NCBI GenBank assembly: GCA_019044685.2
Contig: JAGTXX020000009.1
Span: forward strand, 434,001-498,000
Direction: 5' to 3'
DNA length: 64,000 nucleotides
Source of the DNA: Nannochloris sp. 'desiccata'
Taxonomy: Eukaryota; Chlorophyta; Trebouxiophyceae; Chlorellales; Chlorellaceae
Every line of letters starts with the position of its first letter. The first letter of the stretch is position 1. Below are positions 43,257 through 52,254 of the stretch, piece after piece. Position numbers and translations under genes: made by a program. The notes under the pieces are model-generated. The model saw nothing but the letters and a program-made list of their open reading frames with translations, did not search any database and was not told the origin of the DNA.

Positions 43257-44714
43257 TTATTGATTTTGCTGGCCATTATAGAACATTTGAGCACCCATGT
43301 TTCCATAAGGCCCAGCCATTGCATACCCACCAGGAGCGGCATACATGTGCTCCAAAGGCATGCCACCCCCAAGGCCATCGTTGTTGCCACCACCACCGCC
43401 ACCAGTGCCAAGTTGCATGTTTTGTATATTTTGCATATTCTGACCTTGCAGAACCCCTGCAGCACCAGGATTAGCCATAGGCATACCAAGAACGCTACCA
43501 GCCATAAAATTGCCCATTTGAGGGATCAATTGCCCACCATTGCCTTGAGGAACAGGCAAGGGACCGATTCCGGCAGCAGCAGCCAACATAAGACTTGCTT
43601 GAACACCACTTGGTGGAGTATTTGGGTGCCTTCCCCATGAACATTTCAATTGTTTGCCCGCGAGGACTGCTCCATTCATGCCTACGATTGCTAGTACGGC
43701 ATCCTCATGAGATTTGTATCTCACAAATCCAAAACCGCCTTTGCGGTGAAGTTTGACTTCTGCAAGAGGGCCGAACGTGGCGAAATGCCTGCGTACTTCA
43801 GCATCTGAAAGTGAAGCAGCCAAATTACCGACGTAGATGTTTGTATTTGTAGGATCTGCTCTGGTCAAGATGTGAGCATCAGTCGGGAGAGCAGCGGTTG
43901 TCTTGTGTTGTGCCCAACCGCATCGAACACGCCGAGAACCAACAAATTGGCCATGCATAGCTGCAATTGCAGCTTCTCCATCTTCATTATTGTTGAAAGA
44001 GACAAACCCGTAGCCTCTAGACCTGCCAGTGGCATGGTCCCATTGCACTCGGGCATCGGCAATTCCGTGGCACCCTTGGAAAGCTGCCATCAAAACTGCG
44101 TCAGTAACATCTGGAGCTAAATCTCCTACAAATATATGAATTAAAGTTGCAACCTCTTCTGGTTGTTCTTTTAAAAATGCCCAGTTTACTCGAACTTCTT
44201 GGCCAAAAAGCATCGCCTTGTTGACTCTATCGAGTGCTATTTGGGCAAAGGGCTGCTCTGTAAATTTAGCAAAGCCATACCCTGCAGAGACTCCTGTAGC
44301 TTTATCTTTGATGACTTTAAGCTCGGTGATGCCCATCAAGCCAGCGAAAAGCTCTCTAAGGTGAGCTTCCGTGACAAACGGGTGCAAGTTTCCTAAATAT
44401 AGAGTTTTGTTGTGCTGAGAAGAGCCAGAGGCGGATCCAGAAGCAGAAGATCGACCCGCATTGCCATCACCTACACTTCCATTAATGCTACCGTCGGCAC
44501 TGACAGTGAGCAAACCTGCTTCGTTTGGTGGCAGACGGGGTTCGCCACCATGAGTTGAGGCGGGGGCTTCCTTGGCAACGCCATTAGGGGAATGTGGACC
44601 AGAGTGAGCTGCGTTACTAGAATCTTGATTGATTGACATTGTTTTTAATGCACCCACTGTTGCGTCTACGTCGGCTGCTGCAAGCAAAGCTCGATCGTCA
44701 AGAGGTGCTGGCAT
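43257..44714 (-). CDS. Three-RRM RNA-binding protein (UBP1/RBP45/TIA-1 type)
   Basis: A single exon of 485 aa with three RRMs: residues 104-180 (RNP2 LYLGNL, RNP1 AGYGFAKF), 193-268 (IFVGDL, RGYGFVSF) and 292-361 (IYVGNL, GGFGFVRY). The spacing and the ending KCSWGRHPN match the TIA-1/UBP1/RBP45-47/Nam8 group. The N-terminus is Ser/Gly-rich; the C-terminus is Gly/Met/Gln/Asn-rich and prion-like (ends NGQQNQ). Such proteins bind U-rich RNA in introns and 3' UTRs and act in splicing, mRNA stability and stress granules. UBP1 and RBP45 cannot be told apart by reading alone. Confidence 0.9.
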   Translation of the reverse strand: MPAPLDDRALLAAADVDATVGALKTMSINQDSSNAAHSGPHSPNGVAKEAPASTHGGEPRLPPNEAGLLTVSADGSINGSVGDGNAGRSSASGSASGSSQHNKTLYLGNLHPFVTEAHLRELFAGLMGITELKVIKDKATGVSAGYGFAKFTEQPFAQIALDRVNKAMLFGQEVRVNWAFLKEQPEEVATLIHIFVGDLAPDVTDAVLMAAFQGCHGIADARVQWDHATGRSRGYGFVSFNNNEDGEAAIAAMHGQFVGSRRVRCGWAQHKTTAALPTDAHILTRADPTNTNIYVGNLAASLSDAEVRRHFATFGPLAEVKLHRKGGFGFVRYKSHEDAVLAIVGMNGAVLAGKQLKCSWGRHPNTPPSGVQASLMLAAAAGIGPLPVPQGNGGQLIPQMGNFMAGSVLGMPMANPGAAGVLQGQNMQNIQNMQLGTGGGGGGNNDGLGGGMPLEHMYAAPGGYAMAGPYGNMGAQMFYNGQQNQ

Positions 44715-45258
44715 CTGTACTGATTAAATTCTATGTTTACCGCTTAAGTCAGCAATACAGGCAGTCCAATAAAACTAGTATAACCTAAATCGGGCAAGAA
44801 AATCTGCCAACGGGGTCTCGGATGAAGAAGCTAGTTGCCTTTGGGGCTGCTGGTACGCAAAGCAATTTGTGACAATGGCACCTGTAGAGGGTAACCTGTT
44901 TCGGGTCAAGGATAAATCTTGAAATCTATGGTAATTTTTAAAAAATGCTGGGGAGGTTCAACGGGTCGCCGTTGCTATATTCCAACGCTATTGACTCAAA
45001 ATTGCCCTGCAGCAATCACGTAATGTTCATCAAGCTCTTTGTAGGAAGCAACAAAACCCGATCATGCGCAATTGAACACACTGTAGTTGATCATATAGTA
45101 TATTATTCTCATACCTGAGGCGCTAGGTCTTATTTAAAGCAGAAAATATTTTAGAACAGTCACAAGGGATGATGACTTGTTCCTCCAAAAAGAAGCTATC
45201 GCTCTTCTTGGATATATATTAAGTTAAATGAGATTGAAAAATGCCCAAAGTTCGTTCC
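44715..45258. promoter_or_regulatory. Upstream region of the RRM gene up to the hAT-like insertion
   Basis: 544 bp. It should hold the promoter of the minus-strand RRM gene. No RNA gene or repeat recognised. Confidence 0.4.
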
Positions 45259-45266
45259 CCCCAATG
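45259..45266. repeat. Target-site duplication, left copy (CCCCAATG)
   Basis: CCCCAATG directly precedes the left terminal repeat and is repeated directly after the right one at 46775-46782. Eight bp is the hAT-superfamily duplication length. Confidence 0.75.
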
Positions 45267-46013
45267 CAGTGCTTCGTTTAAGGATTTTGGCCTGGCATTT
45301 TTTCCCGGCATTTTTTCGTCCCTGGCCTGTTTTTCGGCATTCTGCCCCGGCATTTTTTCTGGATTCTGCCCCGGCATTTTTTCCATTTTTTTTCTTGACA
45401 GCATCAGGCACTATTTCTGAGCAGCGCAGATGCGCCTTATTGAAACATGGCTGGAATTTCTTTAGATTACATCTTTAAAAAAGCAAAAACAAGGAACTAC
45501 AAATGCGCTCCACGACGCTTTTTCTTCGCCTTCCATACCTTTTTTCCTCTTCTGCAACAAGGAAGAAAATTCAGATTTGAATTTGGGTGGCTTATTTTAA
45601 GAAGTTAAGCATACAGATGACATCACATACCTTCAAAGCAGGTTCTTTGAACGGAGAAGAAGTCAAATCAATGGGTTGTTGCAAGTGCTGGACAGCCATG
45701 ACTCGATCAAAGATCTGGGCAACCAAAGTTCGGACTAAGTCCTGATCATTGGTCTGCCGAGTGGTATCCATAGTGATAATGAGAGAATAACCTCTTACAA
45801 ATGAACTTTTGTTAATTTAGTACTCTAAAACTGGCCTAAATCTCCGGCATTTTTTCAAAATTTTCGAAAAAAAACGGCATTTTCCCCCGGCATTTCTGGC
45901 CCGCCGGAGCTCCGCTCCGGCACTTTTTGCACGGCATTTTTTCCTGTTCCTGCGCCTGAAAATGCCGGAAAATTGGCATTTTCCGGCATTTTCGGCATAT
46001 ATGCCGGCTAAAC
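45267..46013. repeat. hAT-like unit, copy 1
   Basis: A 747-bp direct repeat unit. It lacks the last 9 bp of the right terminus (GAAGCACTG) at its junction with copy 2. Confidence 0.85.
45462..45771 (-). CDS. Small two-exon gene or captured gene fragment inside hAT-like unit 1
   Basis: Exon 1 is 45631..45771 (47 codons, MDTTRQTNDQDLVRTLVAQI at the start, EPALK at the end). A clean GTATGT...TTGTTGCAG intron of 79 nt follows. Exon 2 is 45462..45551 (KRKKGMEGEEKASWSAF, then a tail), giving 76 aa. Codon-like composition, matched splice sites and a basic KKRKK run (possible nuclear signal) suggest descent from a host gene. I do not recognise the family. It may be a 5' fragment of a longer gene captured at the DNA level, since the intron is kept. 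Confidence 0.45.
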
Positions 46014-46774
46014 CAGTGCTTCGTTTAAGGATTTTGGCCTGGCATTTTTTCCCGGCATTTTTTCGTCCCTGGCCTGTTTTTCGGCATTCTGCCCCGGCAT
46101 TTTTTCCATATTTGGATTCTGCCCCGGCATTTTTTCCATTTTTTTTCTTGACAGCATCAGGCACTATTTCTGAGCAGCGCAGATGCGCCTTATTGAAACA
46201 TGGCTGGAATTTCTTTAGATTACATCTTTAAAAAAGCAAAACAAGGAACTACAAATGCGCTCCACGACGCTTTTTCTTCGCCTTCCATACCTTTTTTCCT
46301 CTTCTGCAACAAGGAAGAAAATTCAGATTTGAATTTGGGTGGCTTATTTTAAGAAATTAAGCATACAGATGACATCACATACCTTCAAAGCAGGTTCTTT
46401 GAACGGAGAAGAAGTCAAATCAATGGGTTGTTGCAAGTGCTGGACAGCCATGACTCGATCAAAGATCTGGGCAACCAAAGTTCGGACTAAGTCCTGATCA
46501 TTGGTCTGCCGAGTGGTATCCATAGTGATAATGAGAGAATAACCTCTTACAAATGAACTTTTGTTAATTTAGTACTCTAAAACTGGCCTAAATCTCCGGC
46601 ATTTTTTCAAAATTTTCGAAAAAAAACGGCATTTTCCCCCGGCATTTCTGGCCCGCCGGAGCTCCGCTCCGGCACTTTTTGCACGGCATTTTTTCCTGTT
46701 CCTGCGCCTGAAAATGCCGGAAAATTGGCATTTTCCGGCATTTTCGGCATATATGCCGGCTAAACGAAGCACTG
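46014..46774. repeat. hAT-like unit, copy 2
   Basis: A 761-bp direct repeat unit, near-identical to copy 1, with a 6-bp insertion in the left GGCATTTTTT zone, one A fewer in the A tract after exon 2 and a complete right terminus. Confidence 0.85.
46220..46523 (-). CDS. Second copy of the small two-exon ORF, different C-terminus
   Basis: Exon 1 is 46383..46523 and exon 2 is 46220..46303, giving 74 aa. It is identical to the first copy through the lysine-rich segment and ASWSAFVVPCF. A one-base deletion in the A/T run then shifts the frame, so the last residues and stop differ (ends FLKM rather than FKDVI). This shows that the extreme C-terminus is not under tight constraint, or that the real coding region ends earlier. 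Confidence 0.4.
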
Positions 46775-46782
46775 CCCCAATG
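46775..46782. repeat. Target-site duplication, right copy (CCCCAATG)
   Basis: Exact repeat of 45259-45266, directly after the right terminal inverted repeat. Confidence 0.75.
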
Positions 46783-47565
46783 CAGAAAAGCTGACTGCCG
46801 ATGGTGCAAAACGTGAGAATAAGAAAGGAGGACAGGAGGCTACGTCGCCATTGAACTTCCATGATTCTGACAAATCGAATGATTGTCGAGCCTCGGAGGA
46901 TAAACTCAACGGTGCAGAATTGGCAGCTCTCTCCCTACCTCCTTTTCGAGCATTTTCTTTGGTATCTGCACCAAAATTTTTGTCATTGTCCCATCTAAGG
47001 CACCGGCGTATCACTGGTGCATGTCTACTGCCGCTTTTAATTGCATTCCTGAGAACTTGACGGCCTCCGTGTCAACTCTCTTTGGCAACGGTTGGGGGCT
47101 ACATGGTTGGGGGCTCCACGTGAGACATCGGATGTAGAAATTCCTTTCCGAAGACGAAAGTTTCAATAGTTATCAAAGTAATTCAAATCAGTATACCCAA
47201 ATCAAACAAAAATTCTAGTGCCGGGGTTTCAAGCGGTGTGCCCAACAAGCCGCGGGCTATTACAAGCCGACAACAGACAATCCATTGTAATTGATACACT
47301 TCCAATGTACAACAATAGGAAGCAATGATGGTGAACTTAGCGCTATGTGACGTTCTTAAATAGTTTGAAATAAAATGAACATTATACGTCCACCGCTGCT
47401 CCGCAATTTTTCTCTCTCTCAAATAAATAGTGAACCGTGATACACGTCATTAAATCGCTAGAATACAAGTTTAAAACATCAAGCTATCACCAAAACGTAT
47501 GAATTATAGATTATTTTGCATTTAAATAAAGAATTAAAGAGTTTTTTTTTCAACTATCACGAGCA
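46783..47565. other. Intergenic region right of the hAT-like element
   Basis: 783 bp. A plus-strand frame (to the stop at 47058-47060) reads hydrophilic, protein-like residues from 46783 (EKLTADGAKRENKKGG...). On paper it stays open leftwards across the duplicated target site into 45172-45266. No ATG or known motif supports a gene. The rest is the 3' side of the nucleotide-sugar transporter. Confidence 0.35.
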
Positions 47566-49047
47566 CTACCTTGGCAACATCGACGGTGGGGTTGTGTAGA
47601 GCAAAGGCGCTGTGACCTCTCCATTTGCTGCTGCTAAAAATTCACCAGCTGACTGCACACGAGAAAGATTTAAGTGATCCATTGATGGTGACAACGTCAT
47701 TCGTGGCTGCATCGTCGTCTCTTTGCCCTTACTGCCACCCATGCTGAAGAACAGATGCATAGAAATGAAGACGATCGAGACACCGATACAGAAATTCAGT
47801 GTTAACGAATGCCCAAACAATACCGCGCTCATGATGCCAGTAAAGATCGTAGCAATAGTCGATGAATATTTCTTTAAGATTGTATCAGCAAACTTGAAAA
47901 AGAAGGACGATAAAATACCTTGAAGTGCATTGTTAACGACTAACAGCACAGTCACACCTCGGAAACCGGCAAGCATTGAACCCGGGGCCATTCCACCTGA
48001 TAGCATCACCATGAGTAGCCCTAGGAAATTGAAACACGCCCCATAAAAGTATAAAAAGAAATTTTGTAGTAAAACACTGGTTTCCATGTGTTTTTTCAAA
48101 GCGAATTCGTTATAGACAGAGGCGAGAGAGGGGATGGTGATGGAGCCTAGGGTGTAGAGGATTGCTATTGGGGCAAGAACATCACCTGTACCAGAACTGG
48201 CACAATAATTAAGCTGGTTTATTGTAATTCCAGCAACCAACAGAAAAAGAGCTTCCCACTGATAGATGCTAAACGTCCGTCGCATCACACTCCTCATAAG
48301 TAACGCAATCACGATAATTTTAAGATTAGAAAGCATTTTAGCGGTTGTTGGTTTGAAATAGAGCTGCATCGCGAATTTTAGGTAGTTGTTGACTGCGTAG
48401 AGAGCTGCTGGGACGATTAAAAGGCGGTTGTGTGAGGCGTCTTTGCCAAAGGCCTTTAAGCTGCGGTATAAAGGAGGGCCAGGGCGGCCACTTCCATACA
48501 CAATGAGTGTTCCTAGGGCAAATAGTGTCTTGGCTATTTCTACTAATAAATTGACGCTAATTGGGCTGAAAGGAAATTGGCCGTTGGCGTCTTTTGCCAT
48601 GTGGACAAGAACTGGAGCCAAACCTGTACGTAGAGAAAAGAAATGGTTAAAAAAAAGAAAAGTGGATTAGAAAATGATGTAATGCAAAAGAGAGAAGACA
48701 ATATATCAGAAAAGATAGCCTCTTGGCCTTTGTATACCCAAGAGCAAGAAAAGTTTCCTTCCTTACCAATTAGAAAACAATCACCGCACACAAGCCAAAC
48801 CTTCCAAGCATTCCCTCGAAAAGCTGGAGGCCTCGCTCTGGTTTCGTCGTATGCCGTGAACGCCAGGGGCTGTAGAAAAAGGAGAAGATGTTAGAATTGA
48901 GTCAGTACTGCTACTTTAGGCAGCATTTGTTGGGAAAGTAATTGAAAATTTTATTAGACTTACTGGCTGGCCTCCTATTGAGGGTGTCTCTGCTTGGCTA
49001 TTCCCATATTTATGTAGTGGTCGCTGAGCTCCGCTTCCATCAAACAT
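47566..49047 (-). CDS. Nucleotide-sugar transporter (SLC35A / UDP-galactose-CMP-sialate transporter-like)
   Basis: Three exons (48964..49047, 48767..48869, 47566..48623) encode 414 aa with introns of 94 and 143 nt. After a hydrophilic N-terminus, about ten hydrophobic segments follow. Diagnostic blocks are VNLLVEIAKTLFAL, LLIVPAALYAVNNYLKFAMQLYF (plant versions: AVPALLYAINNYLKF), KMLSNLKIIVIALL, IYQWEALFLLVAGITINQL and FADTILKKYSSTIATIFTGI. The last contains the conserved ADxIxKxxxT motif of SLC35A-type Golgi antiporters that exchange UDP-sugars for UMP. The exact sugar cannot be inferred. The first two exons are outside the main ORF and were placed from splice sites and frame. Confidence 0.9.
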
Positions 49048-49674
49048 CACAGCCTTCTATTATTGCTGTCGATCAGAAGTTTGTTTAAACTTTAATTGAT
49101 TGAATCAAAACTCTATTCTTTGCACTGAGACATAGCTTGGACGCACTTTGCGGTTGATAGATGAAGTAGATGTTCAAATAAAACGCTTGATAACGCGGCA
49201 GATGAGGTCCATCATATGCGTTTTCTTTCTATGCAGGCAGCCAAGGCAAGTTGCGACAAGTTTGGAACCTTAGGTTTGCCACTCTGACAGCAATTGTAAA
49301 CTGGGCACTCACTACAAATGTGTTTGTTTTATACGAAAAGTAATTACATTCTCTTAGAAAATTGATACGGATATGTGCACTGGATTCGAGAGCCGCCATA
49401 TGGACCAGCCAGCCCAAATTTTTGGGCGGCGGCAACCTCCACATGCACCTCCTGATATTTTTTTTTTGTATACGCAGCAAAGGAGATATAAGTTTTTTTT
49501 TGATTTTTGGTAAAGTCATATATCCATTATAGCCAATCAGAGTAATATCTGACTTTTCCGCCCAACTTTTTATAATTAACAACACCTTTTCTTTTTGTAG
49601 ATTTCCCGCACCAGGACGCTAAAACCCCCAAAGACAAGAATGTATTTCTTCTGTTCCTTTCCTCTTCCTCCTCC
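49048..49674. promoter_or_regulatory. Intergenic: transporter promoter and SERRATE 3' UTR
   Basis: 627 bp. Runs of T occur at 49459-49466 and 49494-49501. No gene, repeat or RNA recognised. Confidence 0.35.
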
Positions 49675-51695
49675 CTACAAATCTCCATAGTCCAAGACAG
49701 CTCTATTATTCTTCGGGGCGTCTAAATCAAAGTAATTAGGCCCTCCAACAACTGGTCCTTGTCCAAAACCACGACCTCCTCTCCCACCACGCCCACCTCT
49801 CCCTCGACCACCACCACCTCCTCTGCCCCCAGCTGCACCCATCACCATCTCCATTGGCGCCATAATCATTCCACCAGCAGTGGGAACAATAATAGGCGCA
49901 CCCATCATCATAGAAGGATCCATCATCATCATTGGAGCACCGTGATGCATACCACCACGCCCACGGCCACCACGCCCTCCTCGACCGCCAAAACCTCCGC
50001 CACGACCACCACCACTTCTGCCTCCATCATGCCTCCTGTGGTCTTCCTCCCGTGCATGACGATAATTTTCATAGAAGATAATGTCCAGGATACGTTCTCT
50101 TTCAGCATCAACGACGTGAGCGTGTTTATTGCGGATGTGTTTGAGGACAAAATCACGAGCGACAAACAATTTTGTACTCAGCTTGTTCCCCCACTTTTGG
50201 TCGTCGTGTTTGACTACTTGCCGGTCAATAAAGTCTGAAATCTCACGTTCCACACGGTCTTTTTGGAGCATACGGAGGAGAGGGTCGCCACGGTCGATAC
50301 GGATGCGCCAGCGGCGGACTACACGGTCTTCATACATGCGGTGAGCCTTGTCGCCGGTGGCCAGAGGGGGAGCGGTGGTGGTAGCAGCAGTGAGAACAGC
50401 AGCGCCTTCACCAGCACCAGTTGTTTCCTCTTTCTTGGAACTTTCAGCACCTTCTGCACCACCTTCAGCAGCAGTTTCATCCCCACCAACGCCAGCAGCA
50501 GCAGCTGTGCCTTCTTTTTCTTCTTTCTCCCCTGTTGCCGGTTCCCCATTCGCTGTTGCTGCTGCTGCTGTTTCCGCTGCTGTAGGGGGTTCAGGACGCG
50601 TAGTGCGTCTTGCATTTGCTCTTTGGGGATCATTAAGACCTCCAAATTCTTTACCCCCATAATAATCAACGCCATGCACTACCCATAGATATTTGAGCAA
50701 AGCGTCCAAAGCGTGCGTCCGTTCTTCATGAGACATCTCACCATCTGCTTTAGATACAGCTGCATCCTGCTCTGCCTGGCGTTCTTCCACACTCGGCACA
50801 GCGGAAGCGACTGCTGTCTCTTCACCACCTTCAGCGGGAGGTGCGGGGGGAGGAGCTGGCAAAGGCGCAGCAAGAGAGTTCTCTTTAATTCCTTTTTCAG
50901 CGTCCAGTTTGCGAGCCAATTTCCTGGCTAAAACCAAGTCTGCAGCAAGGATGGGTTCTTCCAAAGATACAAGAGATGCTTTATGTGCTGGCGCAACCAC
51001 TGGTTCGGCAGCTTCTGCAGGTGCATCACCACTAGGAGCAAGTGCTCGGGGGCCCGGAGGCTCAGTTTCAACAGCAGTAGAGTTATCGTTACCAGCACCT
51101 CCCTCTTCATGGAATTTAGTGGCAGCTTCTTGTGCAGCTGCATCGCGTGCTTCTACAACACCAATAATCTCCCTAGGATCAAATTGTTTACGGAAAGCAG
51201 GGTCTCCTTTGCGTTGCTCAAATTCTGCACGAGCTTCATTCCCGTAAAAATCTGCTAAATAGCGGTCATATTGAAATTTTGCGCCTTCAGGGGTTACGCT
51301 ATCATCTAGCTTGGCCATAAATTGTCTAAAAGACATGGGTTCGTTATGCCTATGTTGAGGAGGGCCACGACCATGACTACGACCACCACCACCACTGTAG
51401 CACCGAATAAAGGGGGACGAGAAAAGAAAAAAAAACCCAGGAAAATGTGAGTAAATGGTTTCTAAAATTAAAAAAGATGGGGAACGCTCATATAAATGTG
51501 CGAAGCCGCTTACAATCGATCGTCTTGATGATCGTCGTCACGCCTGAAGCGTTTTGCTGGTGGCGGGGATGAGCGCCGATAGCCGGGAGACCTGCTTCGG
51601 CCCCTGAACCTCTCTTGGCGTCCATGAGGTGCATCGCCGCCATAAAATCTTCTATCGTCTCCTGGCGGAGGAGAAGAGCCACGGCCTCGGTCCAT
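49675..51695 (-). CDS. SE: SERRATE/ARS2 homolog
   Basis: Exon 1 is 51514..51695 and exon 2 is 49675..51394, giving 633 aa; the phase-2 splice joins DDHQDDR to a GGGGRSHGRGPP segment. The N-terminus is Arg/Ser/Pro-rich (GRSRSPGYRRSSPPP), as in ARS2. Family blocks: MSFRQFMAKLDDSVTPEGAK, ALLKYLWVVHGVDYYGGKEFGG, LLRMLQKDRVEREI and FVLKHIRNKHAHVVDAER. The last is the C2H2 region of plant SERRATE, but both zinc cysteines are missing (GNKLSTKLF). The C-terminus is RGG-rich and ends near DLDAPKNN, like the ARS2 end. The protein links the nuclear cap-binding complex to RNA processing, including miRNA maturation where present. Confidence 0.92.
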
Positions 51696-52254
51696 GTCAC
51701 ACGTAAAAGAGGCGATCAAGAAATTAATGTGGCACCAGCAGCCAGAGAAAATTGCCTACTGATGCTGCACAGAAAAAATTGACAACAATCCAGATGTCAG
51801 AGAATATATGTTTGGATACTTTGGCCTATTTAATTTATTATATAAGCAGCTCTTAAAGCAAAATGTTGTGTGATGTAATTTGAACACAGAAGCATGTACA
51901 GAAACACGAAAAATCTCAAGCTGAGTGGTAACACACGCACCTGTATTTTCAAGTGGGCGTGGACAAAGCTTTAGTGCGGGCCTGTCTGCCGCTTTCATAC
52001 CCTCAAGCCGGCGAAGAAAGGTCCCTAAACCTATTCAGCCCTCCTTAATTTGTCAACTGCATATTTACGGACATGGAATATAGCTAAGCACCCTATTATC
52101 AATGCAATTGGCAACCAAATGTTCCACTTGTTGCCCTGCATCTTCTCAGACCAGGCACTCATTGAGAGCTGCAGCAGCTGCCTAATTAATTTAATCTTTA
52201 AATCTTACAAGAAAATTTAAAAGAATAGGTCAAATAGGAGAAAAGGATGCATGC
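51696..52254. promoter_or_regulatory. Intergenic: SERRATE promoter and 3' side of the EsV-1-7 gene
   Basis: 559 bp without supported ORF or repeat. Confidence 0.35.

Larger units (their letters stand above)
45267..46774. mobile_element. Non-autonomous hAT-like DNA transposon, tandem dimer
   Basis: A 1,508-bp element with perfect 14-bp terminal inverted repeats: CAGTGCTTCGTTTA at 45267-45280 and TAAACGAAGCACTG at 46761-46774. It is flanked by the 8-bp duplication CCCCAATG. CAGTG ends plus an 8-bp duplication are typical of hAT elements. Inside are two head-to-tail copies (45267..46013 and 46014..46774) differing by a few substitutions and short indels. The internal junction retains only TAAAC of the right terminus, followed by an intact left terminus. 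Both subterminal zones carry many GGCATTTT motifs, like transposase-binding repeats of hAT elements. No transposase is encoded; each copy carries a small minus-strand two-exon ORF. Confidence 0.75.

Noticed and set aside
45196..46862. Lys/Ala/Gly-rich minus-strand ORFs (repeated NAG- and KCR-type residues) in the hAT-like element
   Set aside because: They are translations of the GGCATTTTTT subterminal repeats. They have no domain and overlap the better supported two-exon ORF.
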